From 66-474 sp040255405 (GTDB lineage Bacteria; Pseudomonadota; Gammaproteobacteria; Xanthomonadales; Rhodanobacteraceae): a stretch of DNA of 64,000 nt. Position 1 is the first letter of the stretch, and every line of letters starts with the position of its first letter. The position numbers and the translations under genes are program-made. Below, in pieces: positions 7,877-16,236 of this stretch. The notes below the pieces were generated by a model. That model saw nothing but the letters and a program-made list of their open reading frames with translations. It was not told where the DNA came from and ran no database searches. The stretch lies in the NCBI GenBank assembly GCA_040255405.1, contig JBDZUX010000005.1, forward strand, positions 93,656 to 157,655, given 5' to 3'.

Positions 7877-8751
7877 CGCCGCTTGCGCCGCTGATAGGTG
7901 CGCACCGCGCGCAGGAAATCGATGCGGCGAAACGCCGGCCAAAGCACGTCGCAGAAATAGAACTCGCTGTACGCCGCCTGCCAGATCAGGAATCCCGACA
8001 GCCGTTGCTCGCCGCTGGTACGGATGATGAAGTCCGGGTCCGGCACGCCGCCGGTGTAGAGGAACCGCTCGATGTCGCCAGCCTTGAGGTCCGTCACCAC
8101 CGATTCCAGCGAACGGCCTTCGGCGGCGGCGGCATGGAGCAGGCCCTTGACCGCGTCGGTGATTTCCTCGCGTCCGCTGTAGGCCAGCGCGATGGTCAGC
8201 ATCATGCCATCGTGGCCTGCGGTGGAAAGTTCCAGCGCTTCGCTGGCAGCCACCACGCGCTCGGGCAGGCGGTCGCGCTGGCCGATGATCTTCACGCGGA
8301 CGCGCCCGGATTTGAGACGCGGTTCCTCCAGCAACCGCGCGCTCTCGCGCACGAACAAATCCAGCAGGCACTCGACTTCGGCGGGCGAGCGGCCGAAGTT
8401 CTCGGTGCTGAAGACGTACAGCGTCACGTGCCGCACCTCGAGTTCGAGGCACCACTCCAGCACCTCGCGCAGCTTGTTGACGCCGTACTGGTGCCCGATC
8501 GTGGCCTCGAGACCGATGCCACGCGCGAAGCGGCGATTGCCATCGAGGATCAAGCCGATATGGGCCGGCACCTTCCCGGTCGCCACCTGGCGGGCGAGCG
8601 CACGCTCGTACCAGCGGTAGAGCGGATACAGCAGCGGTTGGAAGATGCGCCAAGGGCGGCGGCGCAGGTCGGCATACGCGATTCGCAGCCAGCCGGGAAC
8701 GGCCCCTCGCGTGCTTTCGGCCGCGAGCGGCTCGGAAATATTCGAATTCAT
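7864..8751 (-). CDS. Cis-prenyltransferase (UppS-like, stand-alone)
   Basis: A 295-residue member of the (Z)-polyprenyl diphosphate synthase family, which extends isoprenyl diphosphates with IPP. The catalytic P-loop reads GLILDGNRRFARG with its essential Asp; the later STENFGRS and FIIRTSGEQRLSGFLIWQ blocks bind pyrophosphate and IPP. It differs from standard bacterial UppS in the DGNRR variant (usually DGNGRW), LSGF instead of LSNF, and a roughly 45-residue N-terminal extension. It is not linked to cdsA or dxr, so it is probably a second cis-prenyltransferase rather than the cell-wall enzyme. Product chain length cannot be predicted here. ATG at 8751 gives the most conserved start. Confidence 0.83.
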   Translation of the reverse strand: MNSNISEPLAAESTRGAVPGWLRIAYADLRRRPWRIFQPLLYPLYRWYERALARQVATGKVPAHIGLILDGNRRFARGIGLEATIGHQYGVNKLREVLEWCLELEVRHVTLYVFSTENFGRSPAEVECLLDLFVRESARLLEEPRLKSGRVRVKIIGQRDRLPERVVAASEALELSTAGHDGMMLTIALAYSGREEITDAVKGLLHAAAAEGRSLESVVTDLKAGDIERFLYTGGVPDPDFIIRTSGEQRLSGFLIWQAAYSEFYFCDVLWPAFRRIDFLRAVRTYQRRKRRYGR

Positions 8752-9015
8752 GGCGGGGCATTGTATGCCGGCGCGCGCGAAGCGGAACATGACGGGTACC
8801 GCGCTTCGGGGCTGCGGGGCGCATCTGTTCACGTTCCGGCATCGGCGACAGCACGACGCCCAGCATCGGCCCCACGTCGCGAACCGGGTGCCGCCCCTTG
8901 AGGATGCAGGGGTTCGGCCTCACACATGGATCGAATGGCACCCACGACCCTTCGTCGAGGCGAACCGTGCGGGCCGCCCACTGCGGCCAACGGACGGCCA
9001 CCTGCGGAGTCGAGG
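8752..9015. other. Intergenic region, no gene recognised
   Basis: This gap lies between the divergent prenyltransferase and mtfA genes. Open frames crossing it show no recognisable protein and have arginine/proline-rich composition typical of non-coding frames in GC-rich DNA. It must contain the two promoters; none is clear. Confidence 0.4.
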
Positions 9016-9771
9016 ATGAGCGGGTTCGATTGGCTGCCCTGGCGACGACCGCCGCCACCGATCGACGATGCGCTGTGGCGCGACGCACTGGCCGCATGCC
9101 CGCTGGCGCAACGGCTGGCACCGGACGTGCGCCAGCGGCTGCGGCTGTTCGCGGCGCATTTCCTGCAGCGCAAGCGTTTCTTTCCGATCGACACGAAACT
9201 GGATCCGATCCAGCGGTTGCTGATCGCGATGCAGGCGTGCGTGCCGGTGCTGAACTCGGGATTCCGGATGCTGCGCGGTTGGCAAAGCGTGGTCGTCTAT
9301 CCCGGGGAATTCAGGGTGCGCCATCGCCACCACGACGACAGCACCGGCGTGGTGACCGAGCGCGACGAGGTGCTCAGCGGCGAGTCGTGGCAAGCCGGAC
9401 CGCTGGTGTTGTCATGGGCCGCGGTACAACAGGACCTGCTGCAGCCCTGGGACGGATTCAACGTCGTCGTCCATGAAATCGCGCACAAGCTCGACATGCT
9501 GGACGGTCCACCCGACGGCGTGCCGCCGCTGCCGCGCGTAATCGGATGGCGAAAGTGGATCGACGCGTTCCAGCGCGCCTACGATCGCCTTTCCGATGAC
9601 GTCCAGCTCGGGCACGCCACCTTGATCGACCCCTACGCCGCGACCAATCCCGGCGAATACTTCGCGGTCGTGAGCGAATTGCACTTCTCCGATCCGCGCC
9701 GGCTCGGGCAAGCCGAATCCGAGGTCGCAGCGCTACTGCAAGCCTATTACGGGCCGTCGCCGGCGCCGTGA
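9016..9771 (+). CDS. mtfA: MtfA-type zinc peptidase
   Basis: A 251-residue protein of the MtfA (peptidase M90) family. The zinc motif VVVHEIAHKLDMLDG (HExxH plus a downstream Asp) and the later NPGEYFAVVSELHF with a third ligand are clear. In E. coli MtfA binds the Mlc repressor of glucose-PTS genes and has peptidase activity; in Xanthomonadales the partner is unknown. ATG at 9016 is preceded directly by GAGG. The gene is monocistronic between a divergent and a convergent neighbour. Confidence 0.9.
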   Translation: MSGFDWLPWRRPPPPIDDALWRDALAACPLAQRLAPDVRQRLRLFAAHFLQRKRFFPIDTKLDPIQRLLIAMQACVPVLNSGFRMLRGWQSVVVYPGEFRVRHRHHDDSTGVVTERDEVLSGESWQAGPLVLSWAAVQQDLLQPWDGFNVVVHEIAHKLDMLDGPPDGVPPLPRVIGWRKWIDAFQRAYDRLSDDVQLGHATLIDPYAATNPGEYFAVVSELHFSDPRRLGQAESEVAALLQAYYGPSPAP

Positions 9772-9798
9772 GGGTGTCGGGAGCCTGATGGCGCGGCG

Positions 9799-10716
9799 CT
9801 AGTCCAGCCGTGCCCATGCGCGCACCGGGAATGCCCCCATGCCGGCCGCGCGCATCGGTACCGCCGAAAAGCTCAAGCCTTCCGCCGGCAACGTGGCCAG
9901 CGACGCCAGGTTCTCGACGATCGGAATGCCCGCTGCCAACAGGATGGAATGCGCGGGGCGTTCGGCGTCAGCCGTGTCGTCGATATTGAGCGCATCGATG
10001 CCGACCAGCCGCGCGCCCCGGTCGCGGAGCTGGAGCGCGGCCTCGCAGCCCAGAAACGGCCCACCCTCGGCATATGCCGGCGTACCCCAATGCGCGCTCC
10101 AACCCGTGTCGAGCAGCACGGCGCGGCCGCCGACATCGATGGCGCCGAGCGCGTGGCGATCGATGCAGCGTCCCCGCATGCCTTGCAAGTGAACCACCAC
10201 GGCGTCGACATCGGCAATCGACGCCAGCGGCAACGCCGACACGTCGGGCCCGCCCGGATAGCGGTGGAACGGCGCGTCGATGGCGGTGCCGGAATTCGCC
10301 ACCATGTCGATGCGCCCGATCTGGAAGCTGACGCCACTGGCGTAGCGCGCGCGGCTCTCGGCATGGCTGAGGTGATCGGTAATGCGCGGTGCCGGCAGGC
10401 CGGGATAGGCCGCCTCGCCGTCGCGCACGACGTGCGACAAGTCAACGAGGTCGGCGCGGTCCATGATCGGCCCGGGCACCGGCCCGGCCTTGACCGGACG
10501 CTTGTGTGGCTCGGCGACGATGCGCTTGTTGAGGATGCGCACGCTGCCGACCATCAGCAACCGCAGGTCGCGCACGATGTAGTCCGCGAGTGCCCGGTCG
10601 TCGATGTCGTCGCCGTCGATGTCGAGGCGAAAGCCCTGCCCCTGGATGCCGCCGCCATTGGAAAAATCGACTTCGAAGTCGAAACATGCCCGCTGGTCGC
10701 CACTGGTGTCCCGCAT
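9799..10716 (-). CDS. Cyclase-family (KynB-like) protein with extra N-terminal domain
   Basis: A 305-residue protein. Residues 90-305 match the cyclase/kynurenine-formamidase fold (VDLSHVVRDG, then RIDMVANSGTAIDAPFH). In KynB-type enzymes this last block normally reads H-x-G-T-H-x-D-x-P-x-H and binds metal; here the two first histidines are N141 and A145, while D147 and H151 remain. Residues 1-83 (FEVDFSNGGGIQGQGF ... LLMVGSVRILNKRIV) form a separate conserved-looking domain I cannot name. The altered site suggests changed metal use or loss of catalysis. It is divergent from a LysR regulator, which probably controls it. Confidence 0.75.
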   Translation of the reverse strand: MRDTSGDQRACFDFEVDFSNGGGIQGQGFRLDIDGDDIDDRALADYIVRDLRLLMVGSVRILNKRIVAEPHKRPVKAGPVPGPIMDRADLVDLSHVVRDGEAAYPGLPAPRITDHLSHAESRARYASGVSFQIGRIDMVANSGTAIDAPFHRYPGGPDVSALPLASIADVDAVVVHLQGMRGRCIDRHALGAIDVGGRAVLLDTGWSAHWGTPAYAEGGPFLGCEAALQLRDRGARLVGIDALNIDDTADAERPAHSILLAAGIPIVENLASLATLPAEGLSFSAVPMRAAGMGAFPVRAWARLD

Positions 10717-10809
10717 GGAATGACTCCGCCTGGCCTGGATGCGCCCACTTTGCCCTTGCGCTAGGATTCACGAAAACGAATTTTTATTTCATCAGCCATA
10801 AGAAAAACG
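10717..10809. promoter_or_regulatory. LysR-type divergent operator region
   Basis: This intergenic stretch between the cyclase and LysR genes contains ATTC-N8-GAAT at 10766-10781, a short inverted repeat with the T-N11-A character of LysR boxes, followed by an AT-rich run up to the regulator's ATG. This is the expected site for autoregulation and control of the divergent gene. Confidence 0.5.
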
Positions 10810-11724
10810 ATGATCAGCGACCTGGATCTGGTGCGCACGTTCCTCGCCGTGGTCGAAGCCGGCTCGTTCACTGCGGCCGCGCCCGGCGTTTACCGCTCGC
10901 AGGCGGCGGTCAGCCAGCAAATCCGCCGGTTGGAATCCCAGGTTGGTGCGCGCTTGTTCGAACGCGGCCAGCGGGAGGTGACGCTGAGCCATGCGGGACG
11001 GCGGCTGCTGCCGCATGCCCGGCAACTGTTGAACGCGAGTGAGCAGGCGCATCTGGCGGCGCGTGGTACCGACCAGCGCCACATCCGGATCGGGATCCCC
11101 GACGACCTTGCCGGACTGGTGATGCCGGCACTCGCAAATCTGGCCAGCCACGACAGGACCCTCGCATTCGAGGTGGTGACCGGGTCCACCCGCGAGCTGC
11201 ACGCATCGATGCCCGCGCGGCTGGAGATCGTGATCGGACTGGCGATACCGCGGCTGCGGGACGGCGTCGAACTGGCACGCTTGCGCATCCGCTGGTTTGG
11301 GCGCTGGCGCGGCAGCAGCATTCCCTTGGCGCTGTGCACCGAAGGATGCCTGCTGCGGCGCCAGGCACTGGCCGCGCTCGATCGCACAGGCCTGGCCTGG
11401 CACCTGTGCGTCGCCGCGACCAGCGTGGGCGTCGTGCAAGCCGCCGTTGCCGGCGGCATGGCGGTCGGACCGCTGTTGGAGGCCGTGGCCCCCGAGACCT
11501 TGCCTCGAGCCGAAGCGCTGCCGCCGCCGGGCGATATCGGCATGCGCATGTATGCCGATGGCCACATCGAACGGGCGTTGCTGGACAGGCTCTCGGACGC
11601 GATTCGCCAACGGGTGGCGTCCTGCACGCAAATCGGCGCCACCGCCCGAACGTTCGCGTCGGCTGGCCGGACTGGGCGCGGGCAGAACCGCTCGAGTGCG
11701 GCCCGCCGGCGTGCGCCGCGATGA
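10810..11724 (+). CDS. LysR-family transcriptional regulator
   Basis: A 304-residue LysR regulator. The N-terminal helix-turn-helix is typical (LVRTFLAVVEAGSFTAAA ... SQAAVSQQIRRLESQ), followed by a linker and a periplasmic-binding-like effector domain (RIGIPDDLAGLVMPAL onward). The last 35 residues are basic and low in complexity. It reads away from the cyclase-family gene, the classic layout for a LysR regulator and its target; the effector is unknown. Confidence 0.88.
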   Translation: MISDLDLVRTFLAVVEAGSFTAAAPGVYRSQAAVSQQIRRLESQVGARLFERGQREVTLSHAGRRLLPHARQLLNASEQAHLAARGTDQRHIRIGIPDDLAGLVMPALANLASHDRTLAFEVVTGSTRELHASMPARLEIVIGLAIPRLRDGVELARLRIRWFGRWRGSSIPLALCTEGCLLRRQALAALDRTGLAWHLCVAATSVGVVQAAVAGGMAVGPLLEAVAPETLPRAEALPPPGDIGMRMYADGHIERALLDRLSDAIRQRVASCTQIGATARTFASAGRTGRGQNRSSAARRRAPR

Positions 11725-11739
11725 ACACGCGATGGCTTG

Positions 11740-12735
11740 TCAGCCGGCCTTCAACCAGCGTGCCGCATCCAGCGCGTAATAGGTCAGGACCGCGTCGGCG
11801 CCGGCGCGCTTGATCGACAGCAGCGCTTCCATCGCGCAGGCCTTTTCGTCGATCCAGCCATTGGCCCCGGCGGCCTTGAGCATCGCGTATTCGCCCGAGA
11901 CCTGGTAGACGAAGGTCGGTGCGCCGAACCGGTCCTTCACGCGGCGCACGATGTCGAGATACGGCAGCCCCGGCTTCACCATTACCGCGTCGGCGCCCTC
12001 CTCGAGATCGAGTTGTACCTCGCGCAGGGCTTCGTCGGAATTGCCGACGTCCATCTGGTAGGTGTGCTTGGAGCCCTTGCCGAGCGATGCGGCTGAACCC
12101 ACCGCGTCGCGGAACGGACCATAGAAGCTGGACGCGTACTTGGCCGAATAGGCGAGGATCCGCGTGTGGATCAAGCCGGCCGATTCCAGCGCCTGCCGGA
12201 TCGCGCCGATCCGGCCGTCCATCATGTCCGACGGTGCCACGAAGTCCGCGCCCGCGCGCGCCTGGGACAACGCCTGCTGCACCAGCGCCGCGACGGTTTC
12301 GTCGTTCAGGATGTAGCCGGTGTCGTCGATCAGGCCATCCTGGCCGTGGGTGGTGAACGGATCGAGGGCGTCGTCGCAGATCACGCCCAGTTCCGGAAAC
12401 CGCGATTTCAGCGCCCGCACCGCGCGCTGGACGAGACCATTGTCGTTGAAGGCCTCGCGCCCGTCGGGGGTTTTCCTGTCATCGTCCAGGTGCGGAAACA
12501 GCGCCAGCGCCGGCACGCCCAGTTCCTGCGCCTGTTCGGCCACCTTCAACAAGGCGTCGATCGACAGGCGGGCCACCCCCGGCATGGAAGCCACCGCGTC
12601 GCGCCTGTCGCCAGCGCCTTCCTGGACGAACACCGGCAGGATCAAATCAGACGGACCCATCACGGTTTCGCGCATCAACGCGCGGGAGAATGCGTTGCGA
12701 CGCATGCGGCGCATGCGGGTGGCGGGATAACTCAT
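11740..12735 (-). CDS. hemB: Delta-aminolevulinic acid dehydratase (porphobilinogen synthase)
   Basis: A 331-residue enzyme that condenses two 5-aminolevulinate molecules to porphobilinogen. The two active-site lysines are visible: K199 in AYSAKYASSFYGPFRDA and Schiff-base K254 in VMVKPGLPYLD. The metal region CDDALDPFTTHGQDG lacks the cysteine triad of zinc enzymes and matches the Mg-dependent Pseudomonas-type proteins. The usual MxRNxAxR start (RMRRNAFSRALMRE) is present. The gene is alone, convergent with the LysR gene, and is one of three haem loci in this window. Confidence 0.96.
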   Translation of the reverse strand: MSYPATRMRRMRRNAFSRALMRETVMGPSDLILPVFVQEGAGDRRDAVASMPGVARLSIDALLKVAEQAQELGVPALALFPHLDDDRKTPDGREAFNDNGLVQRAVRALKSRFPELGVICDDALDPFTTHGQDGLIDDTGYILNDETVAALVQQALSQARAGADFVAPSDMMDGRIGAIRQALESAGLIHTRILAYSAKYASSFYGPFRDAVGSAASLGKGSKHTYQMDVGNSDEALREVQLDLEEGADAVMVKPGLPYLDIVRRVKDRFGAPTFVYQVSGEYAMLKAAGANGWIDEKACAMEALLSIKRAGADAVLTYYALDAARWLKAG

Positions 12736-13044
12736 CAGGGGGATCCGGGCTGATCGAACTGCCTATTGTAACGAGCCGCGCACCGCGCAGAGCCGGTGGC
12801 CAGCAAGGCCGCGCCAGGATCCTTCGCGCAACGTGACGCCCGTCTCGGCTGCCGCCATGTCCATGGCATGAATCCTGCTGACTCAAGTCTGCCGCTGAAA
12901 CGCCGATACAAAACACAAGCGGCGCAGTCATGTTCAGCTCAGGTGGTTGCAGTTAAATTACAGTTAATGCACAATCCGCTCCGTGTGATGTGGAACGTTT
13001 CGAAGGCAAAAACTTCAAACTGATCGCAATTCACTGAAATTGCC
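12736..13044. other. Intergenic region with AT-rich promoter-like segment
   Basis: A 309-base gap between divergent hemB and the SPFH gene. No convincing gene. An AT-rich stretch at 12945-12975 carries a direct repeat CAGTTAA (12950-12956 and 12961-12967, 11 bases apart, one helical turn), which could be an operator or part of the plus-strand promoter. A short open frame (12796-13023) has no family features. Confidence 0.45.
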
Positions 13045-13521
13045 ATGATTTCATCACTAACCATTGCCCTGATCCTGATGCTGGTAGCCACCATGGCCGT
13101 AACCAGCATCAAGCGCATTCCGGAAGGCCAGGTTTACACGCTGCGGCGGCTGGGCAAGCCGGCGGGCATCCTCACCGCGGGCACCCACGTGGTGGTGCCG
13201 CTGGTCGAGCGCGTCGCCCACAAGATCAGCATCACCGGTTACACGCTTGCCGTGGACGAGCGGTTGGAATCGGAGCACCCCGCCACGCCCGCCCTGCGCG
13301 GACGGATCTGGTGGCAGGTGCTGGACCCCGAGCGTGCCGACACCGTGATCGATCGCGCCGACGACTTGATCCGGTTGCGCCTGCGCGACGCGGTACAGGG
13401 CGCCGATGCGACCGACCCGGACCTGCGTTCACGCAACCTGCGCATCAAGCAGACCTTGAATGGCAGCCTCCGCGAACGCGGGGTGCTGGTGACGCGGGTC
13501 GAACTCGACCTCGCCGCCTGA
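13045..13521 (+). CDS. Short SPFH/Band 7-domain membrane protein
   Basis: A 158-residue protein with one N-terminal TM segment (SLTIALILMLVATMAV) followed by IKRIPEGQVYTLRRLGKP and GTHVVVPLVERV, the opening of a Band 7 (stomatin/prohibitin-like) domain. It is about half the usual length, ending after the SPFH core with none of the C-terminal coiled coil that drives oligomerisation. Function is unknown; it may scaffold membrane proteins. A rho-independent terminator follows at once, separating it from rsmG. Confidence 0.75.
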   Translation: MISSLTIALILMLVATMAVTSIKRIPEGQVYTLRRLGKPAGILTAGTHVVVPLVERVAHKISITGYTLAVDERLESEHPATPALRGRIWWQVLDPERADTVIDRADDLIRLRLRDAVQGADATDPDLRSRNLRIKQTLNGSLRERGVLVTRVELDLAA

Positions 13522-13548
13522 AAACCGGACCAGCCAGGGAGAAACGGT

Positions 13549-13581
13549 GAGCCCGCCTTCGAGCGGGCTCCTGTTTTTGTT
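13549..13581 (+). terminator. Rho-independent terminator after SPFH gene
   Basis: GAGCCCGC (13549-13556) pairs perfectly with GCGGGCTC (13563-13570) around a 6-base loop, followed by CTGTTTTTGTT. This is a strong intrinsic terminator between the SPFH gene and rsmG. Confidence 0.88.
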
Positions 13582-13602
13582 GAAACCCCTCCGGGAGAAG
13601 CG

Positions 13603-14238
13603 ATGACCATGGAGCATCCTGCCGCGCTCGCGGAAAAACTCGCCGATGGCCTGGCCGGGCTGCAGCTCAAGCTGCCGGAGGACGCGCAGGGGAAACTGCT
13701 GGCGTACCTCGATCTGCTGGCGCACTGGAACCGCGCCTACAACCTCACGGCCGTGCGCGATCGCGGAGAAATGATTCCGCGGCACCTGCTGGATTCACTG
13801 GCGGTGCTGCCGTTCGTGCAGGGCGCATCGCTGGCCGACATCGGCAGTGGCGCGGGCCTGCCGGGCATTCCGCTCGCGATAGCACGGCCCGCTCTCGCGG
13901 TGACGCTGATCGAAAGCAACGGCAAGAAGGCGCGATTCCTGCGCGAGGCCGCGCGCGCGCTGCCGCTCCCGAACGTCACGGTGGAACAGGTGCGGGCACA
14001 GGCCGCCACCGGCAGCTTCGACACCATCGTCGCGCGGGCATTTTCCGGCCTTGCCGACATGCTCGCGTGGGGCGGGCATCTGCTGGCCGGCGACGGTCGC
14101 TGGCTGGCGCTGAAAGGACGACCCGATCAGGATGAAATCGCGGGCATTCCCGATGGTTTCCGGCTGGTCGCCGTGCACCCGGTTCGCGTTCCGGGCACGC
14201 AAGCCGAGCGCTGCGTGATCGAGCTGGCGCGGGGCTGA
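13603..14238 (+). CDS. rsmG: 16S rRNA (guanine527-N7)-methyltransferase
   Basis: A 211-residue methyltransferase (GidB) that modifies G527 of 16S rRNA with S-adenosylmethionine. The family signatures are all present: WNRAYNLTAVRD, RHLLDSLAVLPFV, the SAM-binding loop LADIGSGAGLPGIPLAI, and ESNGKKARFL. The order rsmG-parA-parB is the conserved arrangement near the replication origin in many bacteria, although mnmG, rnpA or dnaA are not seen here. Loss of this enzyme gives low-level streptomycin resistance in several species. Confidence 0.95.
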   Translation: MTMEHPAALAEKLADGLAGLQLKLPEDAQGKLLAYLDLLAHWNRAYNLTAVRDRGEMIPRHLLDSLAVLPFVQGASLADIGSGAGLPGIPLAIARPALAVTLIESNGKKARFLREAARALPLPNVTVEQVRAQAATGSFDTIVARAFSGLADMLAWGGHLLAGDGRWLALKGRPDQDEIAGIPDGFRLVAVHPVRVPGTQAERCVIELARG

Positions 14239-14277
14239 GCAACGCAGCTCGGCCCATGGCCACTTTTTTCGAAGCCG

Positions 14278-14383
14278 GCTTTCGTGAGAAGTCAGGCCAG
14301 AGAGGGCCGTTCTGGTGTTGCGGACAAGGGAAACCCTGCTTGCCCCCAGAGTTCCACGCGGCAGCGATCAGGGATGATCGCAC
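14278..14383 (+). repeat. ~105-bp dispersed repeat, copy 1
   Basis: Begins GCTTTCGTGAGAAG and ends GCGATCAGGGATGATCGCAC. The same two ends at nearly the same spacing occur at 20899-21004 and 42175-42277, while the middle differs. The 3' end is a perfect hairpin, GCGATC-agggat-GATCGC. It lies between rsmG and parA. Confidence 0.5.
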
Positions 14384-14437
14384 GACCATTCTGGTAGGCT
14401 AGTCCGCTCCCCGTTTACGTTCCAGCCGTTGCGAACC

Positions 14438-15310
14438 ATGACGCGCATCATCGCCATCGCCAACCAGAAGGGCGGCGTCGGCAAGACCACCACCGCCGTG
14501 AACCTGGCTGCCGCGCTGGCGGAGACCAGGCGCCGCGTGCTGTTGGTGGACCTCGATCCGCAGGGCAACGCAACTTCGTCGGCGGGCATCGACAAGCGCG
14601 CCGCCAAGCCCAACGGCTGCGAGGTATTGCTGGAGGAAGCGTCGATCGAGGACGCCATCATCACCACCGAGGCCGGCTTCGACCTGCTGCCTGGCAATCG
14701 TGACCTGACCGCGGCGGAGATCAAGCTCGCCGACGCGATCGCCCGCGAACAGCGGCTCAAGGAACAGCTGGCCAAGCTGGGCGACCGCTACCAGATCGTC
14801 TTGATCGACTGCCCGCCCTCGCTGCACCTGCTCACGCTGAATGCCCTGGCCGCGGCGGACAGCGTGCTGATTCCGGTGCAGTGCGAATCGATGGCGCTGG
14901 AAGGCCTGACCGATCTGCTCGACACCGTCAAGGCCGTGCGCAAGCGGCTCAATCCGCAACTCGAAGTGGAAGGCCTGCTGCGGACCATGTTCGACGTGCG
15001 CACCGCGCTCGGCAATGATGTGTCGGCCGAACTCACCAAGCATTTCGGCGACAAGGTGCTGCATTCGGTGGTGCCGCGCAACGTGCGCCTCGCCGAAGCG
15101 CCCAGCCACGGCAAACCCATCAATCTTTACGACCGCGAATCGCGCGGCGCGATCGCGTACCTCGGCCTCGCCGGCGAAATGATCCGCCGCGTCGGCCTCG
15201 CACCCGCCCGCAGCGGCGGCGACATGCCGCCGTCCGAAAGTGCGCCGGCCAAACCCAATCCGCCCCCGCCGAATCCACCGCGCCCACCGATCATGAAGGT
15301 TTCCGCATGA
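14438..15310 (+). CDS. parA: Chromosome-partitioning ATPase ParA
   Basis: A 290-residue ParA/Soj ATPase. The deviant Walker A motif IANQKGGVGKTTTAVNLA, DLDPQGNATSSAG and the Walker B IVLIDCPPSLHLLT are intact, as is PVQCESMALEGL. ParA forms dynamic ATP-bound dimers on the nucleoid that move ParB-parS complexes. The last 40 residues are a proline-rich tail (PNPPPPNPPRPPIM) not needed for the fold. I use the ATG giving MTRIIAIANQ (14438); one three codons upstream exists. It overlaps parB by four bases (ATGA). Confidence 0.95.
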   Translation: MTRIIAIANQKGGVGKTTTAVNLAAALAETRRRVLLVDLDPQGNATSSAGIDKRAAKPNGCEVLLEEASIEDAIITTEAGFDLLPGNRDLTAAEIKLADAIAREQRLKEQLAKLGDRYQIVLIDCPPSLHLLTLNALAAADSVLIPVQCESMALEGLTDLLDTVKAVRKRLNPQLEVEGLLRTMFDVRTALGNDVSAELTKHFGDKVLHSVVPRNVRLAEAPSHGKPINLYDRESRGAIAYLGLAGEMIRRVGLAPARSGGDMPPSESAPAKPNPPPPNPPRPPIMKVSA

Positions 15311-16179
15311 GCGCCACCAAACGTCGGGGACTGGGTTCCCGCGATCTCGACGTGTTGCTGGGCAATCCGGACGACGAGACCGCCAACGATGCGCCGGCGG
15401 GCGAAGCACTCAGCAATCTTCCGGTCGCATCGATCCGTTCCGGGCAATACCAGCCGCGCCACCATTTCGACGAAGCCGCGCTGGACGAATTGGCGGCTTC
15501 GATCAAGTCGCAGGGCCTGATCCAGCCGATCGTGGTGCGCGCGCTCGGCCGCGACCAGTACGAATTGATCGCCGGCGAACGCCGCTGGCGCGCGGCGAAG
15601 AAGGCCGGCCTTGCGGAAATCCCCGCAGTGGTGCGCGACATCCCGGCGCAGTCGGTGCTGGCGGTCGCCCTGATCGAAAACATCCAGCGCGAGGAATTGA
15701 CGGCGCTGGAGGAAGCCCAGGCACTGCGCCGCCTGATCGACGAATTCAAGCTGAGCCAGCAACAGGCGGCCGATGCGGTCGGCCGGTCACGCGCGGCGGT
15801 CGCCAACCTCCTGCGCCTGCTGGAATTGCCCGAAGCCATCCGCGACCTGCTGGACGACGGCCGCATCGACATGGGCCACGCGCGCGCGTTGCTGACCCTG
15901 CCCGCGCCGCGTGCGATCGCGCTGGCCGAAAAGGCCGCCGACCAGGGCTGGTCGGTGCGCGAACTGGAGCAGGCGGTGCGGCTGGCGCAACTGCCGAAGT
16001 CGTCCGGCAAAAGCAAATCGCGCGACGTCGATCCCGACATCGCCGCGCTCGAACGCGAACTTTCGGACAACCTCGGTACCCGCGTCGAGATCGCGCACGG
16101 TCGTGGCGGACGCGGCAAGCTGACCATCCGCTACCACAGCGCGGACGAGCTGGAAGGCATCCTCCAAAAGCTGCGCTGA
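15307..16179 (+). CDS. parB: Chromosome-partitioning CTPase ParB
   Basis: A 290-residue ParB. It has the CTP-binding N-domain (GQYQPRHHFDEAALDELAAS, LIAGERRWRAAKKAG, ALIENIQREELTALEEA), a helix-turn-helix for parS (LSQQQAADAVGRSRAAVANLLRL, here shown only as a location near residues 140-170) and a C-terminal dimerisation segment. It loads at parS and slides as a clamp to seed the partition complex. No sequence resembling the parS 16-mer palindrome was noticed in this window. Coupled to parA by an ATGA overlap. Confidence 0.95.
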   Translation: MSATKRRGLGSRDLDVLLGNPDDETANDAPAGEALSNLPVASIRSGQYQPRHHFDEAALDELAASIKSQGLIQPIVVRALGRDQYELIAGERRWRAAKKAGLAEIPAVVRDIPAQSVLAVALIENIQREELTALEEAQALRRLIDEFKLSQQQAADAVGRSRAAVANLLRLLELPEAIRDLLDDGRIDMGHARALLTLPAPRAIALAEKAADQGWSVRELEQAVRLAQLPKSSGKSKSRDVDPDIAALERELSDNLGTRVEIAHGRGGRGKLTIRYHSADELEGILQKLR

Positions 16180-16236
16180 TTCGAATCCGCGTTGAGCCGC
16201 GCGTAAGCTGCGCAAGGTGGAAACGGTCTACTCCGC

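Noticed and set aside
8926..9015. Upstream in-frame extension of mtfA
   Set aside because: The added 30 residues are low-complexity and unlike MtfA; ATG 9016 has GAGG next to it.
12796..13023. Possible 75-residue gene upstream of the SPFH gene
   Set aside because: No ribosome-binding site, no family features and it overlaps the promoter-like AT-rich region.
14239..14437. parS site near parAB
   Set aside because: Only weak resemblance such as GTTCCACGCGG was seen, without the required 16-base palindrome.
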